From Xanthobacteraceae bacterium (GTDB lineage Bacteria > Pseudomonadota > Alphaproteobacteria > Rhizobiales > Xanthobacteraceae), in NCBI GenBank assembly GCA_030043175.1, contig JASHYD010000164.1:1-6260 (forward strand): a stretch of 6,260 bases of DNA, written 5' to 3'. Under the pieces are notes generated by a model. That model worked only from the letters and a program-made list of their open reading frames with translations, made no database searches and was not told the origin of the DNA. This document shows positions 1 through 6,115 of the stretch, piece after piece. A program made the translations under genes and the position numbers. The first letter of the stretch is position 1; every line of letters begins with the position of its first letter.

Positions 1-746
1 GCGTTGTCGGGCGACGGCACCGAGGAGTGGCCGCCCTTGTTGAGTGCCTCCAGCCGGTAGAACAGCGTGACCTTCTCGCTGGTCTGGACGCCATTGCGGA
101 TCGGTTTGCCGTCCTTGAGGCCGACGCTGCCGCCTTCGTTGAGGGCGAATTCTGCGTCGATCAGGTCTCGGTGGTTGTTGATGAGCCACCTGATGCCAAG
201 CGCATTGGCGTCGCCGATCTCCTCGTCCGTCTCCAGCGCCACGATGATGTCGCGGTCGGGCCGATAACCCTCCTGTTTATATCGGATGAGGTTCGCGACG
301 AACGTCGCTGCCATGAATTTGTCGTCGACAGTGCCGCGGCCGTAGTAGTAGCCGTCCTTCTCGGTCAGTTTGAACGGGTCGAACGACCAGTCGGTAGGGA
401 GCGCCTCGACCACATCGAGATGAGCAAGCAGCAGGATCGGCTTGCGGGCGCCGGTGCCGCGCAATCGCGCCACCAGATTGCCCTTGCGCAGCGCCGGCTT
501 GAACACCTGCACGTCGTCGCCCGAAAAGCCGGCGGTGCGCAGCCGTGCTGCCATGGCGTCGGCGGCCCGCCCCGCATCCCCTGTCGCCGTGACCGTGTTG
601 ATCTCGACCAATTCCTTATAGACATCGAATGTGAGTTGCTGTTGCGCCGTAAGCGTCTGCGCCAGCGAGGTAGCCGCAGAGTCAAACGCAAGCAATGCCG
701 CCGCTGCGACCGCCCCTATCAGCCTGAGTGCGATACGTCGATTCAT
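1..746 (-). CDS. Exported M20-family metallopeptidase, N-terminal part (runs off left edge)
   Basis: The minus-strand frame is open from ATG at 746 to the window edge: 248 codons, about half of a usual 450-500 residue M20 enzyme. Residues 1-30 form a signal peptide (MNRR, hydrophobic stretch, SLAQ), so export is likely. Co-catalytic metal-site motifs of the M20 family (ArgE/DapE/CPG2-type amidohydrolases) are present: AHLDV (His109, Asp111), GRGTVDDK (Asp141), ETDEEIGD (Glu175 as probable general base, Glu176 as ligand), NEGG at 203-206, and GGHSSVP (His240) at the start of the lid/dimerisation domain. The start is fixed by GGGAGA (complement of 752-757) and by the signal peptide. No lesion is visible. 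By family it hydrolyses an amide bond of a peptide or acylated amino acid using two zinc ions; the substrate cannot be read from sequence. The C-terminal metal-binding half lies outside the window. Confidence 0.93.
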   Translation of the reverse strand, partial: MNRRIALRLIGAVAAAALLAFDSAATSLAQTLTAQQQLTFDVYKELVEINTVTATGDAGRAADAMAARLRTAGFSGDDVQVFKPALRKGNLVARLRGTGARKPILLLAHLDVVEALPTDWSFDPFKLTEKDGYYYGRGTVDDKFMAATFVANLIRYKQEGYRPDRDIIVALETDEEIGDANALGIRWLINNHRDLIDAEFALNEGGSVGLKDGKPIRNGVQTSEKVTLFYRLEALNKGGHSSVPSPDN

Positions 747-1002
747 GATGTTCTCCCAAACGGGCATGTACTCGTGATAGCGCAAACGCTCAGTACGCAT
801 TGAATTGAATTTCGAGATACCCGCCCGCCGTAGGCAACGACGCTGCCGTTGATTGGCAGAACTTCGGCACGTCCCGCCGGCAGCTCAGAGACGAATCTCC
901 CGCGGCCCCTCGCCTAACAAACTAAAACTGAAACTTACATCGAGCAATCAGTATAGCGCTTCACATTAACGAGTTTAAATGAACCTCTTCCTCCCCGCAA
1001 GT
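747..1002. other. Intergenic region upstream of the peptidase gene
   Basis: This gap lies between the peptidase start and the first hairpin of the intron relic. It must hold the peptidase promoter on the minus strand, but I see no convincing -35/-10 pair. No gene, tRNA or clear terminator is visible. Its right part (about 905-985) is AT-richer, and the left border of the intron relic is not definable within it. Confidence 0.5.
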
Positions 1003-1215
1003 CCGACCATAGTCGGCAATTGGCCCGCCTCTGCGAAGGCACCAACAAAAGCTGGCGCGATCAGTCGGTGAAAGTCCCAGGAGCAGCCAGCAAGGCTGCA
1101 GATCTGGGAGGTGAAAGAGTTCGGACCGTCACGCATCCGAGGTAGGAGCCGTATGCGGGGCAGGCGCACGTACGGATCTATGCAGGGGGCGGGGAGTGAT
1201 TCCCGTCCCTTGTAC
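1003..1215 (+). ncRNA. Decayed group II intron relic without reverse transcriptase (domains V and VI recognisable)
   Basis: The stretch is a chain of hairpins: CCGAC/GTCGG (1003-1016), a two-tier stem TCCCAG/CTGGGA (1075-1080 with 1104-1109) around GCAGCC/GGCTGC (1083-1099), TCGGA/TCCGA (1121-1140), then a domain V-like element at 1146-1178 and a domain VI-like stem at 1179-1215. Domain V has the 5' arm GAGCCGTATGCG with the AGC catalytic triad and the 3' arm CGCACGTACGG, as in bacterial group II introns. It is 33 rather than the usual 34 nt, its terminal loop GGGCAGG lacks the GAAA tetraloop, and a GGATC end replaces GGTTC, turning a G-U pair into G-A. Domain VI is a fully paired stem of about 12 bp with no bulged branch-point A, ending in AC. 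Domain IV would be the mini-hairpin at 1121-1140, so no maturase is encoded. Domain V identity is fairly sure; assignment of the other hairpins is inference. A typical GTGCG 5' end is not seen, so the left border is open. Confidence 0.65.
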
Positions 1216-1319
1216 GTTGCGAATTGCTTGGCGGATGAACAGCTCTTGCCGAGCAGCGAGGAGAACGGTGAGCCTCTCTCGTCCCTTGGCCAATGAGCCT
1301 GTGCGGTAGATTAAGATTA

Positions 1320-1415
1320 GGCCCCGTGTTCCAAGCTCTGCTGTTCTGATTGGACGGTATCTTGGGACGCGCGTGAAGCGTAGATCCTGCGTACAAGGTT
1401 GTTCGAAGCGGGGCT
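1320..1415 (+). ncRNA. Candidate IS110 bridge RNA region (relic)
   Basis: In IS110 elements the non-coding end expresses a bridge RNA whose internal loops pair with target and donor DNA. Here 1325-1335 (CGTGTTCCAAG) pairs along all 11 positions with 1361-1371 (CTTGGGACGCG), two pairs being G-U. Inside is a two-sided internal loop (CTCTGCT at 1336-1342 and GGTAT at 1356-1360) closed by a 4-bp stem GTTC/GGAC (1343-1346 with 1352-1355) and loop TGATT. A longer-range stem GGCCCC (1320-1325) with GGGGCT (1410-1415), sharing C1325 with the first stem, could close a domain holding this loop and 1372-1409. The stem / internal loop / stem form is what a binding loop of a bridge RNA looks like. I could not fold a convincing second loop. 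The fold is seen in the sequence; the function is inferred from family and position. Confidence 0.42.
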
Positions 1416-1433
1416 CTTGCTGGAGGGAATAAA

Positions 1434-2389
1434 GTGAAAGGGAGAACAGTGATCGACGGGGTATTGGGTATCGACGTTTCCAAAAATGCACTCGACGTAA
1501 GCATATCTGGTTACAACAAAATACGCGCGAGGAGCTTCGTTAATTCCGCTCATGGATGGCGCCATCTGCTTGATTGGTTGGTCACCCAGAAGATCCAACG
1601 AGTTAACGCCTGTCTGGAATCCACAGGGCGCTTTAGCCTCGGCATCGCCTGCGCACTGGATGAGGCGGGCCACGTCGTCAGCATCGTCAACCCCGCACAG
1701 ATTCGGGACTTCGCCCGCACCAAGTTGGATCGCAACAAGACCGACGGGGTCGATGCGTCGCACATTCGCGAGTATTGTGAATGGTTCAAACCCCAGCCTT
1801 GGACTCCGCCTTCAAATGCCCGCCGCGCGTTGGGTGAGTTGCAGACGATTCGAGCCGGCGCTATCGCGGGTCTGACGCAATAAAAAAATCGCAGGAATAG
1901 CGGCATGGTCAACGCGGTGGCGCAATCCCTGGCCGATGTGACGATCGCGCGCTTCGCCAGCCAGCTCGAAGCTGTCGACGAAGCCATCGCACAGACGATC
2001 GACGATGATCCAGATTTGCGCGGACAATGCGATCTTTTGCTGAGTATCGGCGGCGTTGGTGAGACCTTGCCGGGCGTTGTGCTGGCGGAATTGCGTTCCG
2101 AGGTCGTCGCCTATGCGGGCTTGAATCCTCGGCTGCATCAGTCAGGAACATCCATCAATCGGATAACAAGCATCTCCAAGATTGTAATGCCGTTCTCCGC
2201 AGCGCGCTTTACATGTCGGCCATGCGATGTAATCCCGCGATCGTCGCGCTGGTGACTCGGTTGAAGGCCCAGGGGCGCCTCAAGCCCAAGCAGACTGTCG
2301 TGGCTGCGATGCGTAAACTGTAGGCGCTGTGCTTCGGTGTTCTGAAAACGGGCAAACCATTCGATCCGGCGATAGCGATGGGCTGTTGA
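1434..2389 (+). pseudogene. IS110-family transposase (DEDD recombinase), inactivated
   Basis: A GTG start at 1434 follows GGAGGG with 6-base spacing. The N-terminal RuvC-like DEDD domain is intact: Asp14 in GIDVSK, Glu62 in ACLESTG, Asp104 and Asp107 in NKTDGVDA, with NPAQIRDFA between. An in-frame TAA at 1881-1883 interrupts the gene; the same frame resumes directly (KNRRNSGMVNAVAQ), so a single TTA-to-TAA change explains it. The helix-hairpin-helix Transposase_20 part follows (LLLSIGGVGET, then AYAGLNPRLHQSGTS with the probable catalytic serine). Between LAEL and VVAYAG only RSE is present where relatives have about 11 residues, suggesting an in-frame loss of about 24 bases. A 1-base deletion near 2184 (SISKI then GNAVLRSALYMSAM in the next frame) and a TAG at 2321-2323 inside MRKL-ALCFGVLKTGKPFDPAIA finish the damage. 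The repaired protein would be about 325 residues, normal for the family. Confidence 0.92.
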
Positions 2390-2395
2390 GCCACA

Positions 2396-2649
2396 TTATG
2401 GCCTCGATCGCATGGAGAGCCCCCGAGATTGGCCATGGCGCCCGCGATCCGGTCGTAGCGCACGGTTGCGACCTCGGCAACAACCTCGCGATCCAGGCGG
2501 TGACCAATCTCGCCGAGCGTGGCTCGCTCGGCGTCCGAGAGCATCACTCGGCCTTTCAGCGGTTTTCGGTGGCCAGATACTCGTTTCCGGGCCGGCAACT
2601 CTTGGTCCACCGTCCCTGTGACGTAGGCCAGGATGCGCGCCCAATCCAT
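2396..2649 (-). pseudogene. Integrase-core (IS481/IS3-like) transposase, N-terminal remnant
   Basis: From ATG at 2649 the minus strand reads MDWARILAYVTGTVDQEL, the usual start of a DDE transposase group with an integrase core. An extra A near 2585 moves NEYLATENR into the adjacent frame, and a loss just after it returns the frame at LSDAERATLGEIGHRL. After EVATV the sequence jumps to RYDRIAGAMANLG. From memory of the family these are separated by roughly 50-60 residues, so an internal deletion is likely. The catalytic domain is absent; similarity stops near 2400 beside the IS110 right end. The 5' region 2650-2750 (with the hairpin CCCC-TGT-GGGG around 2670-2680) is probably the end of the same element. 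The placement in the IS481/IS3 superfamily is by recalled motif likeness; the exact subgroup is uncertain. Confidence 0.75.
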
Positions 2650-2773
2650 AACGGCCTCTCTGCGCCGATCCCCTGTGGGGGCGATCGACAAAAAATGTAC
2701 CGGAACACCTCCAGTACCGCTGTGCTGGCCGAGGACAACTGACCGTCCTATCAGCCGTTTTAGTTTCTTGACC

Positions 2774-2932
2774 TCACGAGTCGATCCTCGCTAACAGCGT
2801 CTTGTTCTGCTCGACGAGGTCGTCGATCTTTGCCACCGGGGACAGCACCAATCCCTTCAGGCTGTTGACGTTGAGCGAATCGATTCCCTCGGGGGCGGCA
2901 TTCCGAGCTTGAATCAGACGACTCCGACGCGC
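2774..2932 (-). pseudogene. Short transposase fragment, probably IS66-like N-terminus
   Basis: A minus-strand frame between stops at 2933-2935 and 2774-2776 encodes about 52 residues, including AAPEGIDSLNVNSLKGLV and KIDDLVEQNKTLLARI. This pattern (a short acidic/leucine start, then a coiled-coil 'LVEQNKTLLARI' heptad stretch) resembles the N-terminus of IS66-type TnpC proteins, which continue with a proline-rich PPKTP segment that is missing here. No start codon is evident and the frame ends abruptly at 'DS'. The length is about a tenth of the full protein. The identification rests on motif memory and could be wrong; another leucine-zipper protein is possible. Confidence 0.4.
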
Positions 2933-3029
2933 TCAATGCCACGTCGCTGAGTCACGTCGCTGCAGGGTGGTGAGCAGTGACAATCGTTGTGGTGTATTGT
3001 ACCTATGCCGTCGCGCGGGGAGTTAAGCG

Positions 3030-4121
3030 ATGCTTCGGGAATTAATCGTTAGTCGGGTAGCCGCGCTAGTTCCCTGGATGAATTTCCGCAATATCATTGT
3101 CTTGTATGTGCTCGCCGCCGCTTTTGGAGCCTCCGTATTGATAGGCATTGGCGGATTATTGAAGACTCACTATAGTTTCGTCACTCCGCCGGCTCCCACT
3201 AACGAGCTTCCTGTTCCTGCCGAGCCGATTGACTTACCTGTCACACCAACCGATAGCACAGACCCAATCGCAAATATGGCGACCTCGCCGCCGGCCTACG
3301 CCGCGAGCGCGGCTCACGATGCCTCACTTCCCCGCTCGGGCCCGGCGGGGTTGGCAGGCGAGGGCGATGAGGTCAGGCCCGCATTTGACGTGGCGCGTGT
3401 CGAGCCGTCAGGGGACGCGGTGATCGCCGGCCGAGCCTCACCCGGCGCAACCGTGGAATTGTTACTCAATGGCGAGGTTCACGGTCACGTAGTGGCGGAT
3501 GCGTCTGGCAAATTCGCCATGGTGCCCGCCCCTCTTCCTCCTGGGGACTCCGAACTGACGTTGCGATCGAAACAGCCTGACGGCCGCCTCGCAATGTCCA
3601 AGGAGAGCGTCACGGTCGGGCTCGAGAAGAACCGCAAAGAGCAGCCGGTGGTGGCGCTGATGACGCCGGACAAGCCAAGCGTAGTGCCATCGAAACCGGC
3701 AGCGCCGGAGCCTGCCGGCGGGTCGGTTGTGGTGGAGACGGTCAAAACCGAATCTGGCGGCAAGCTCTATGTCAGCGGTCGCGCGTCGCCCCGCGCGGCT
3801 GTCAGGCTTTATCTCAACGACAACAGCTATCTGGCTTCGACGACTGCCGCCGCGAATGGGCGATTTGCGTTTACGACGATAAACCAAGGCATCAAACCCG
3901 GCGGCGGTTATCGGATCAGGCTCGATGAGGTGGACCCCGGCTCCGGCACCGTCCGGTCGCGCGCCGAGGTTCCCTTCGACGTGCCTAATCCTGTGGCGGC
4001 GAGCGACCCCAGTTTGAACCCCGTAGTCAAGTCCGTGCAGGGCGCGGAGCCCCCAAAAATCCGAGCCAAAAAGCCGGATCGAATGCGGCATCAGAGGACC
4101 TCGACACGTCGTCTCCATTAG
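3030..4121 (+). CDS. Membrane-anchored protein with two beta-sandwich-like repeats; LysM domain missing
   Basis: The 363-residue protein starts at ATG 3030 after GGGGAG (3017-3022, 7-base spacing). It has a short cytoplasmic N-terminus, one membrane segment at about residues 20-44 (NIIVLYVLAAAFGASVLIGI), and a Pro/Thr/Ala-rich linker (about 50-118). Two related domains follow, about 122-198 (VIAGRASPGATVELLLNGEV) and about 238-320 (LYVSGRASPRAAVRLYLNDN), each beginning 'GRASP' and containing an ADASGKF or AAANGRF turn. A Pro/Ala linker (about 204-232) separates them. In Bradyrhizobiaceae this architecture normally ends in a C-terminal LysM peptidoglycan-binding domain. Here the sequence ends in a basic tail (KKPDRMRHQRTSTRRLH) with no LysM, and the next codons after the stop resemble a response-regulator tail. 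A periplasmic, cell-wall-related role is inferred from the family. The protein may be truncated but the remaining frame is clean. Confidence 0.87.
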   Translation: MLRELIVSRVAALVPWMNFRNIIVLYVLAAAFGASVLIGIGGLLKTHYSFVTPPAPTNELPVPAEPIDLPVTPTDSTDPIANMATSPPAYAASAAHDASLPRSGPAGLAGEGDEVRPAFDVARVEPSGDAVIAGRASPGATVELLLNGEVHGHVVADASGKFAMVPAPLPPGDSELTLRSKQPDGRLAMSKESVTVGLEKNRKEQPVVALMTPDKPSVVPSKPAAPEPAGGSVVVETVKTESGGKLYVSGRASPRAAVRLYLNDNSYLASTTAAANGRFAFTTINQGIKPGGGYRIRLDEVDPGSGTVRSRAEVPFDVPNPVAASDPSLNPVVKSVQGAEPPKIRAKKPDRMRHQRTSTRRLH

Positions 4122-4220
4122 GGCTTCGGGAGCGTACTCGATCCGGGGGCTCAGTTGCTGAGCAAGCCCTTCACGCCTGATCAGCTCGCCGCCAAGGTAC
4201 GCACCGTGCTCGACGCGTGA
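4122..4220 (+). pseudogene. C-terminal fragment of a response-regulator receiver domain
   Basis: Directly after the TAG at 4119-4121, in the same frame, the sequence reads GFGSVLDPGAQLLSKPF followed by TPDQLAAKVRTVLDA and a TGA at 4218-4220. The 'LDPG.QLL.KPF' block holds the conserved Lys-Pro of receiver domains (CheY-like, beta5-alpha5) and the rest matches alpha5 of receivers at the end of alphaproteobacterial hybrid kinases. There is no phosphoacceptor Asp or start codon. The stop may itself be a CAG-to-TAG change, because receivers commonly read 'H-x-G-x-LDPG' here and this one reads 'LH-stop-GFGSVLDPG'. In that case the tail of the preceding protein already belongs to the relic. Confidence 0.7.
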
Positions 4221-4300
4221 ACTCGAACCAAACTAACCAACGAGCATTCGGATGAATGGATGACTTGCGCGCGCCGTGCCTCGGCCTGGTCGAAGCTCTC

Positions 4301-4570
4301 TCAATAACCTGACCGCTTGTAGGATCGGTAGAAGGGATTTATTAGCTGACCTCTTGTGGGGTCGTAGAAGGGGTTTTTTATGCACTCGCCGCCAAACCCG
4401 CGATTCCGCCCATCCACGGCGCATTGCTCCCGACTCGAAAACACGCACTCAAGGCTTCTAGTATCCCCCCTGACGCACCACGGATAGTTTACGTATGCCT
4501 GAGCGTTCCCTCCTCCGAATGCCGTCAGCGCCGCGCACAGTGCCAATCCGGCAATGATGGATGTCCTCAT
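4301..4570 (-). CDS. DUF3551-family small secreted protein
   Basis: The 89-residue protein starts at ATG 4570-4568, chosen over the upstream in-frame ATG at 4654 because GGAGA (complement of 4576-4580) precedes it at 5 bases and a signal peptide begins there (MRTSIIAGLALCAALTAFGG, cleavage after AQA near residue 25). The mature part carries the DUF3551 pattern: YPWC (Cys32), ECVF (Cys42), REQC (Cys50), GFGGEC (Cys63), NPFY. These four cysteines could form two periplasmic disulfides. The NPFY motif occurs twice (residues 66-69 and 78-81), which extends the C-terminus past the usual single NPFY. DUF3551 proteins are many-copy in Bradyrhizobium and have no known function. The gene is alone on its strand and convergent with the gene at 3030. 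Confidence 0.9.
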   Translation of the reverse strand: MRTSIIAGLALCAALTAFGGGNAQAYVNYPWCVRGDTRSLECVFSSREQCAVDGRNRGFGGECIKNPFYDPTRGQLINPFYRSYKRSGY

Positions 4571-4770
4571 GTTCGTCTCCTCTGTTGGGCCGCTGGCAGC
4601 GGTGGACGCCGGATCGAGCCGACACCCCCGCGGTTTTTCGGAGTGGTGGTGCAACCGTGCTCCACCTAACCCTTAAACTTTCAAATTGACTGCAGGTTTT
4701 TCGAGCCGTTGGCTCGTTGATCCAGCTCTCGGCCGCTCTACTGAAAATAGATTGGTAGTCGACCAGCGCC

Positions 4771-4801
4771 ATTAAATTCGCGTTCGGAAGATTAAATTCG
4801 C
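4771..4801. repeat. Direct repeat ATTAAATTCGC, period 20
   Basis: ATTAAATTCGC occurs at 4771-4781 and again at 4791-4801, exactly 20 bases apart, close to two helical turns. It lies about 200 bases upstream of the DUF3551 start. Such spacing suits a protein binding one DNA face, but chance in an AT-rich patch is possible. Confidence 0.6.
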
Positions 4802-4962
4802 TGTTAATCGGGTTAGCGGCTCCGTCCGACCCATGGGACCGTCTCTGACGGTTTAATGGAAGTTTTGAAAGGCGGTCACAGGAAATCCTGGGATGCCATG
4901 GGCGCTGTTAGGCTGATTTCGCGGGGCGATCGAAGACGAGACGCCGGGCGTCCGCGTCTATT

Positions 4963-4993
4963 TTATCAATGATATTAGCGGTGTATTTGATAA
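4963..4993. repeat. Inverted repeat TTATCAA-N17-TTGATAA
   Basis: The arms 4963-4969 and 4987-4993 are perfect 7-base inverse complements separated by 17 bases, with centres 24 bases apart. The right arm overlaps TTGATAAGATTGCATTGAC, a promoter-like AT-rich segment. It is not an FNR/FixK box (TTGAT-N4-ATCAA), because the half-sites are in the opposite order and too far apart. It may be an operator or a weak hairpin; no gene follows that I trust. Confidence 0.5.
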
Positions 4994-5041
4994 GATTGCA
5001 TTGACTTTCCGCGAGTCCCGCCAAGGAAGCGCTAGGGAAAA

Positions 5042-5941
5042 ATGGCTTTAGGCACCTCGCCGACGGTGCAGACCTTCAATCCTCGTTGCGTCCCCCGCTC
5101 AGTCCGTTTCGGCGATCAACTCATCGCAATGGACCAAGCTATTCTTCGGGGTGCTTCTGGCGATCGTAAAGAAATGTGTGGGCACACCGTGCATAACCGC
5201 AGATGGCCGCATTATGTGACGCTACCTGCTGGCACACGGAGCGGGTGACGCCTGTTGTGGATGAGACGAGGGGATTCACGGAAAGTCGTCGCCGTCGTGC
5301 TCGACTGGGTCGCAGCGGTCGATCGCCGTGCCGAAACTGCGGCCGTCAGCGCGGTGGCGAGCGGGTCGTAGCACGGGACCATCACGATCAGCCATCCGGT
5401 CGCCCGTTGGGAGTCCGTCTGAGCTCTCAGAGAGCGCGGTAAATACGCACGGCCTTTCCCCCGATGATGTCCAGGCCACCATCGCCCGCGGTATCGATCG
5501 TGCCCGCCATGTGCGCGCCCAGGCGCCGACCAGGACGCCCATGCAGGAAGCCAAGGGTCCGAGCGAATGGCCGCGATGAGAAAGAAGAGCAGTCGCCACC
5601 GTTCTCGTTCAACCCGCCCCCTACATTGCGCCCGGGCCCGCAAAGGTTCGCGCCGCGAATGGCTGTATGGAAATTATTACGCGCGCGGTGTCGGTAGCCG
5701 CGTCCTTTGGGGCATCGGGCCAGCTCAAGAGCACAAAATGCATGACAAATATCGCCAGTATGGCGACAAAGGCCTCCGGCGTGTTGAAGGAGAATCTTAA
5801 AATTCTTTTTAATCTCAGTGCACGATGTAGGCGCGCTCAATCCTTCATACTCGCATCACGGCCCGAATGGAATAAATTTCCATCACTGCGCCTGCAGTTC
5901 GCTCCCGAGGCCGCGTAATAAAAGCAGCTGTAGCGCGCTCT
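5042..5941. other. Gene-poor stretch with no supportable coding region
   Basis: Open frames of 60-145 codons exist on both strands but none has a recognisable domain, a consistent start with ribosome site, and clean neighbours together. High GC at codon position 3 appears in short pieces of different frames, for example around 5286-5370 plus and 5470-5578 plus, broken by stops, which would fit decayed genes. Palindromes present are GTGTG-GG-CACAC (5176-5187) and GCTCTC-A-GAGAGC (5423-5435). I see no RNA gene. Confidence 0.45.
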
Positions 5942-5951
5942 GGATCCATGC

Positions 5952-5983
5952 TGTTTATAAACACTTGTCCTGAAAATTATAAT
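5952..5983 (+). promoter_or_regulatory. Candidate porin promoter with overlapping palindrome
   Basis: A consensus -10 hexamer TATAAT lies at 5978-5983 with a weak -35 TTTATA at 5954-5959 (18-base spacer). A perfect 12-base palindrome TGTTTATAAACA (5952-5963) covers the -35. The surrounding 5950-6075 is strongly AT-rich against a GC-rich background. If used, it would give the porin a leader of about 200 bases. Other AT-rich hexamers nearby could serve instead. Confidence 0.35.
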
Positions 5984-6115
5984 ATTAAACCTATTAATAA
6001 ATAGCGAAATCGTAAGTTTAAAACTGTTTGTAGGATGCTTTGAAATTAATTCTTAATTTAATTCCAAAAACCACACTTATGTCGGAATGTAAACGAGTCT
6101 CCATGGGGAATTTGC

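Larger units (their letters stand above)
1316..2395 (+). mobile_element. Degenerate IS110-family insertion sequence (ends approximate)
   Basis: The element is defined by the transposase pseudogene 1434-2389 and the structured non-coding stretch before it. IS110 elements lack conventional terminal inverted repeats, so ends cannot be set by eye. The left limit is placed just before the GCCCC/GGGGC closing stem. The right limit is placed a few bases after the transposase stop, where minus-strand similarity to another transposase begins. The long non-coding end lies upstream of the transposase, as in the IS110 subgroup rather than IS1111. No target duplication is apparent. Confidence 0.75.
4571..5041. 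other. Intergenic region with small inverted and direct repeats
   Basis: No gene can be supported. Perfect small stems include CGAGCC-GTT-GGCTCG (4702-4716), ACCGTC-TCT-GACGGT (4838-4852), CAGGA-AA-TCCTG (near 4880) and GACGC-CGG-GCGTC (4940-4952). None is followed by a proper T-run on either strand, so I do not call a terminator. The DUF3551 promoter should lie in 4581-4760 on the minus strand, but I see no clear -35/-10. Confidence 0.5.

Noticed and set aside
27..803. Long plus-strand open frame of 258 codons
   Set aside because: It is antisense to the M20 peptidase, whose frame has a signal peptide, ribosome site and all metal-site motifs. The plus frame has no recognisable domain.
1129..1763. 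Minus-strand frames of 100-148 codons over the intron relic and the IS110 start
   Set aside because: They are antisense to the structured RNA and to the DEDD domain, with no motif of their own.
3462..4118. Minus-strand open frame of 218 codons
   Set aside because: It is the shadow of the membrane protein at 3030; rich in Arg and His without domains, as GC-rich antisense frames usually are.
4245..4258. Stem CATTC-GGAT-GAATG between the receiver tail and the DUF3551 gene
   Set aside because: Only 5 bp with no T-run; as a minus-strand DUF3551 terminator the tail is T-rich but broken by Gs.
4838..4952. Possible intrinsic terminators at the stems ACCGTC-TCT-GACGGT and GACGC-CGG-GCGTC
   Set aside because: Stems are only 5-6 bp, lack an uninterrupted T-run and do not follow a gene.
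5042..5248. 68-codon plus frame with AGGG five bases before the ATG
   Set aside because: No signal peptide, domain or family resemblance, and the composition looks random. The ribosome site alone is too weak.
5225..5250. TGGCAC resembling a sigma-54 -24 element
   Set aside because: No TTGCA-type -12 at the required spacing, and no NifA-type TGT-N10-ACA site upstream.
5286..5420. Protein-like plus reading VVAVVLDWVAAVDRRAETAA, a TAG, then HGTITISHPVARWESV
   Set aside because: Codon use looks plausible, but the opposite strand looks equally good and nothing matches a family I know. Possible pseudogene only.
5427..5840. 137-codon minus frame ending DGGLDIIGGKAVRIYRAL
   Set aside because: The C-terminal part looks protein-like, but the rest is Arg/Cys/His-rich noise and no start or domain supports it.
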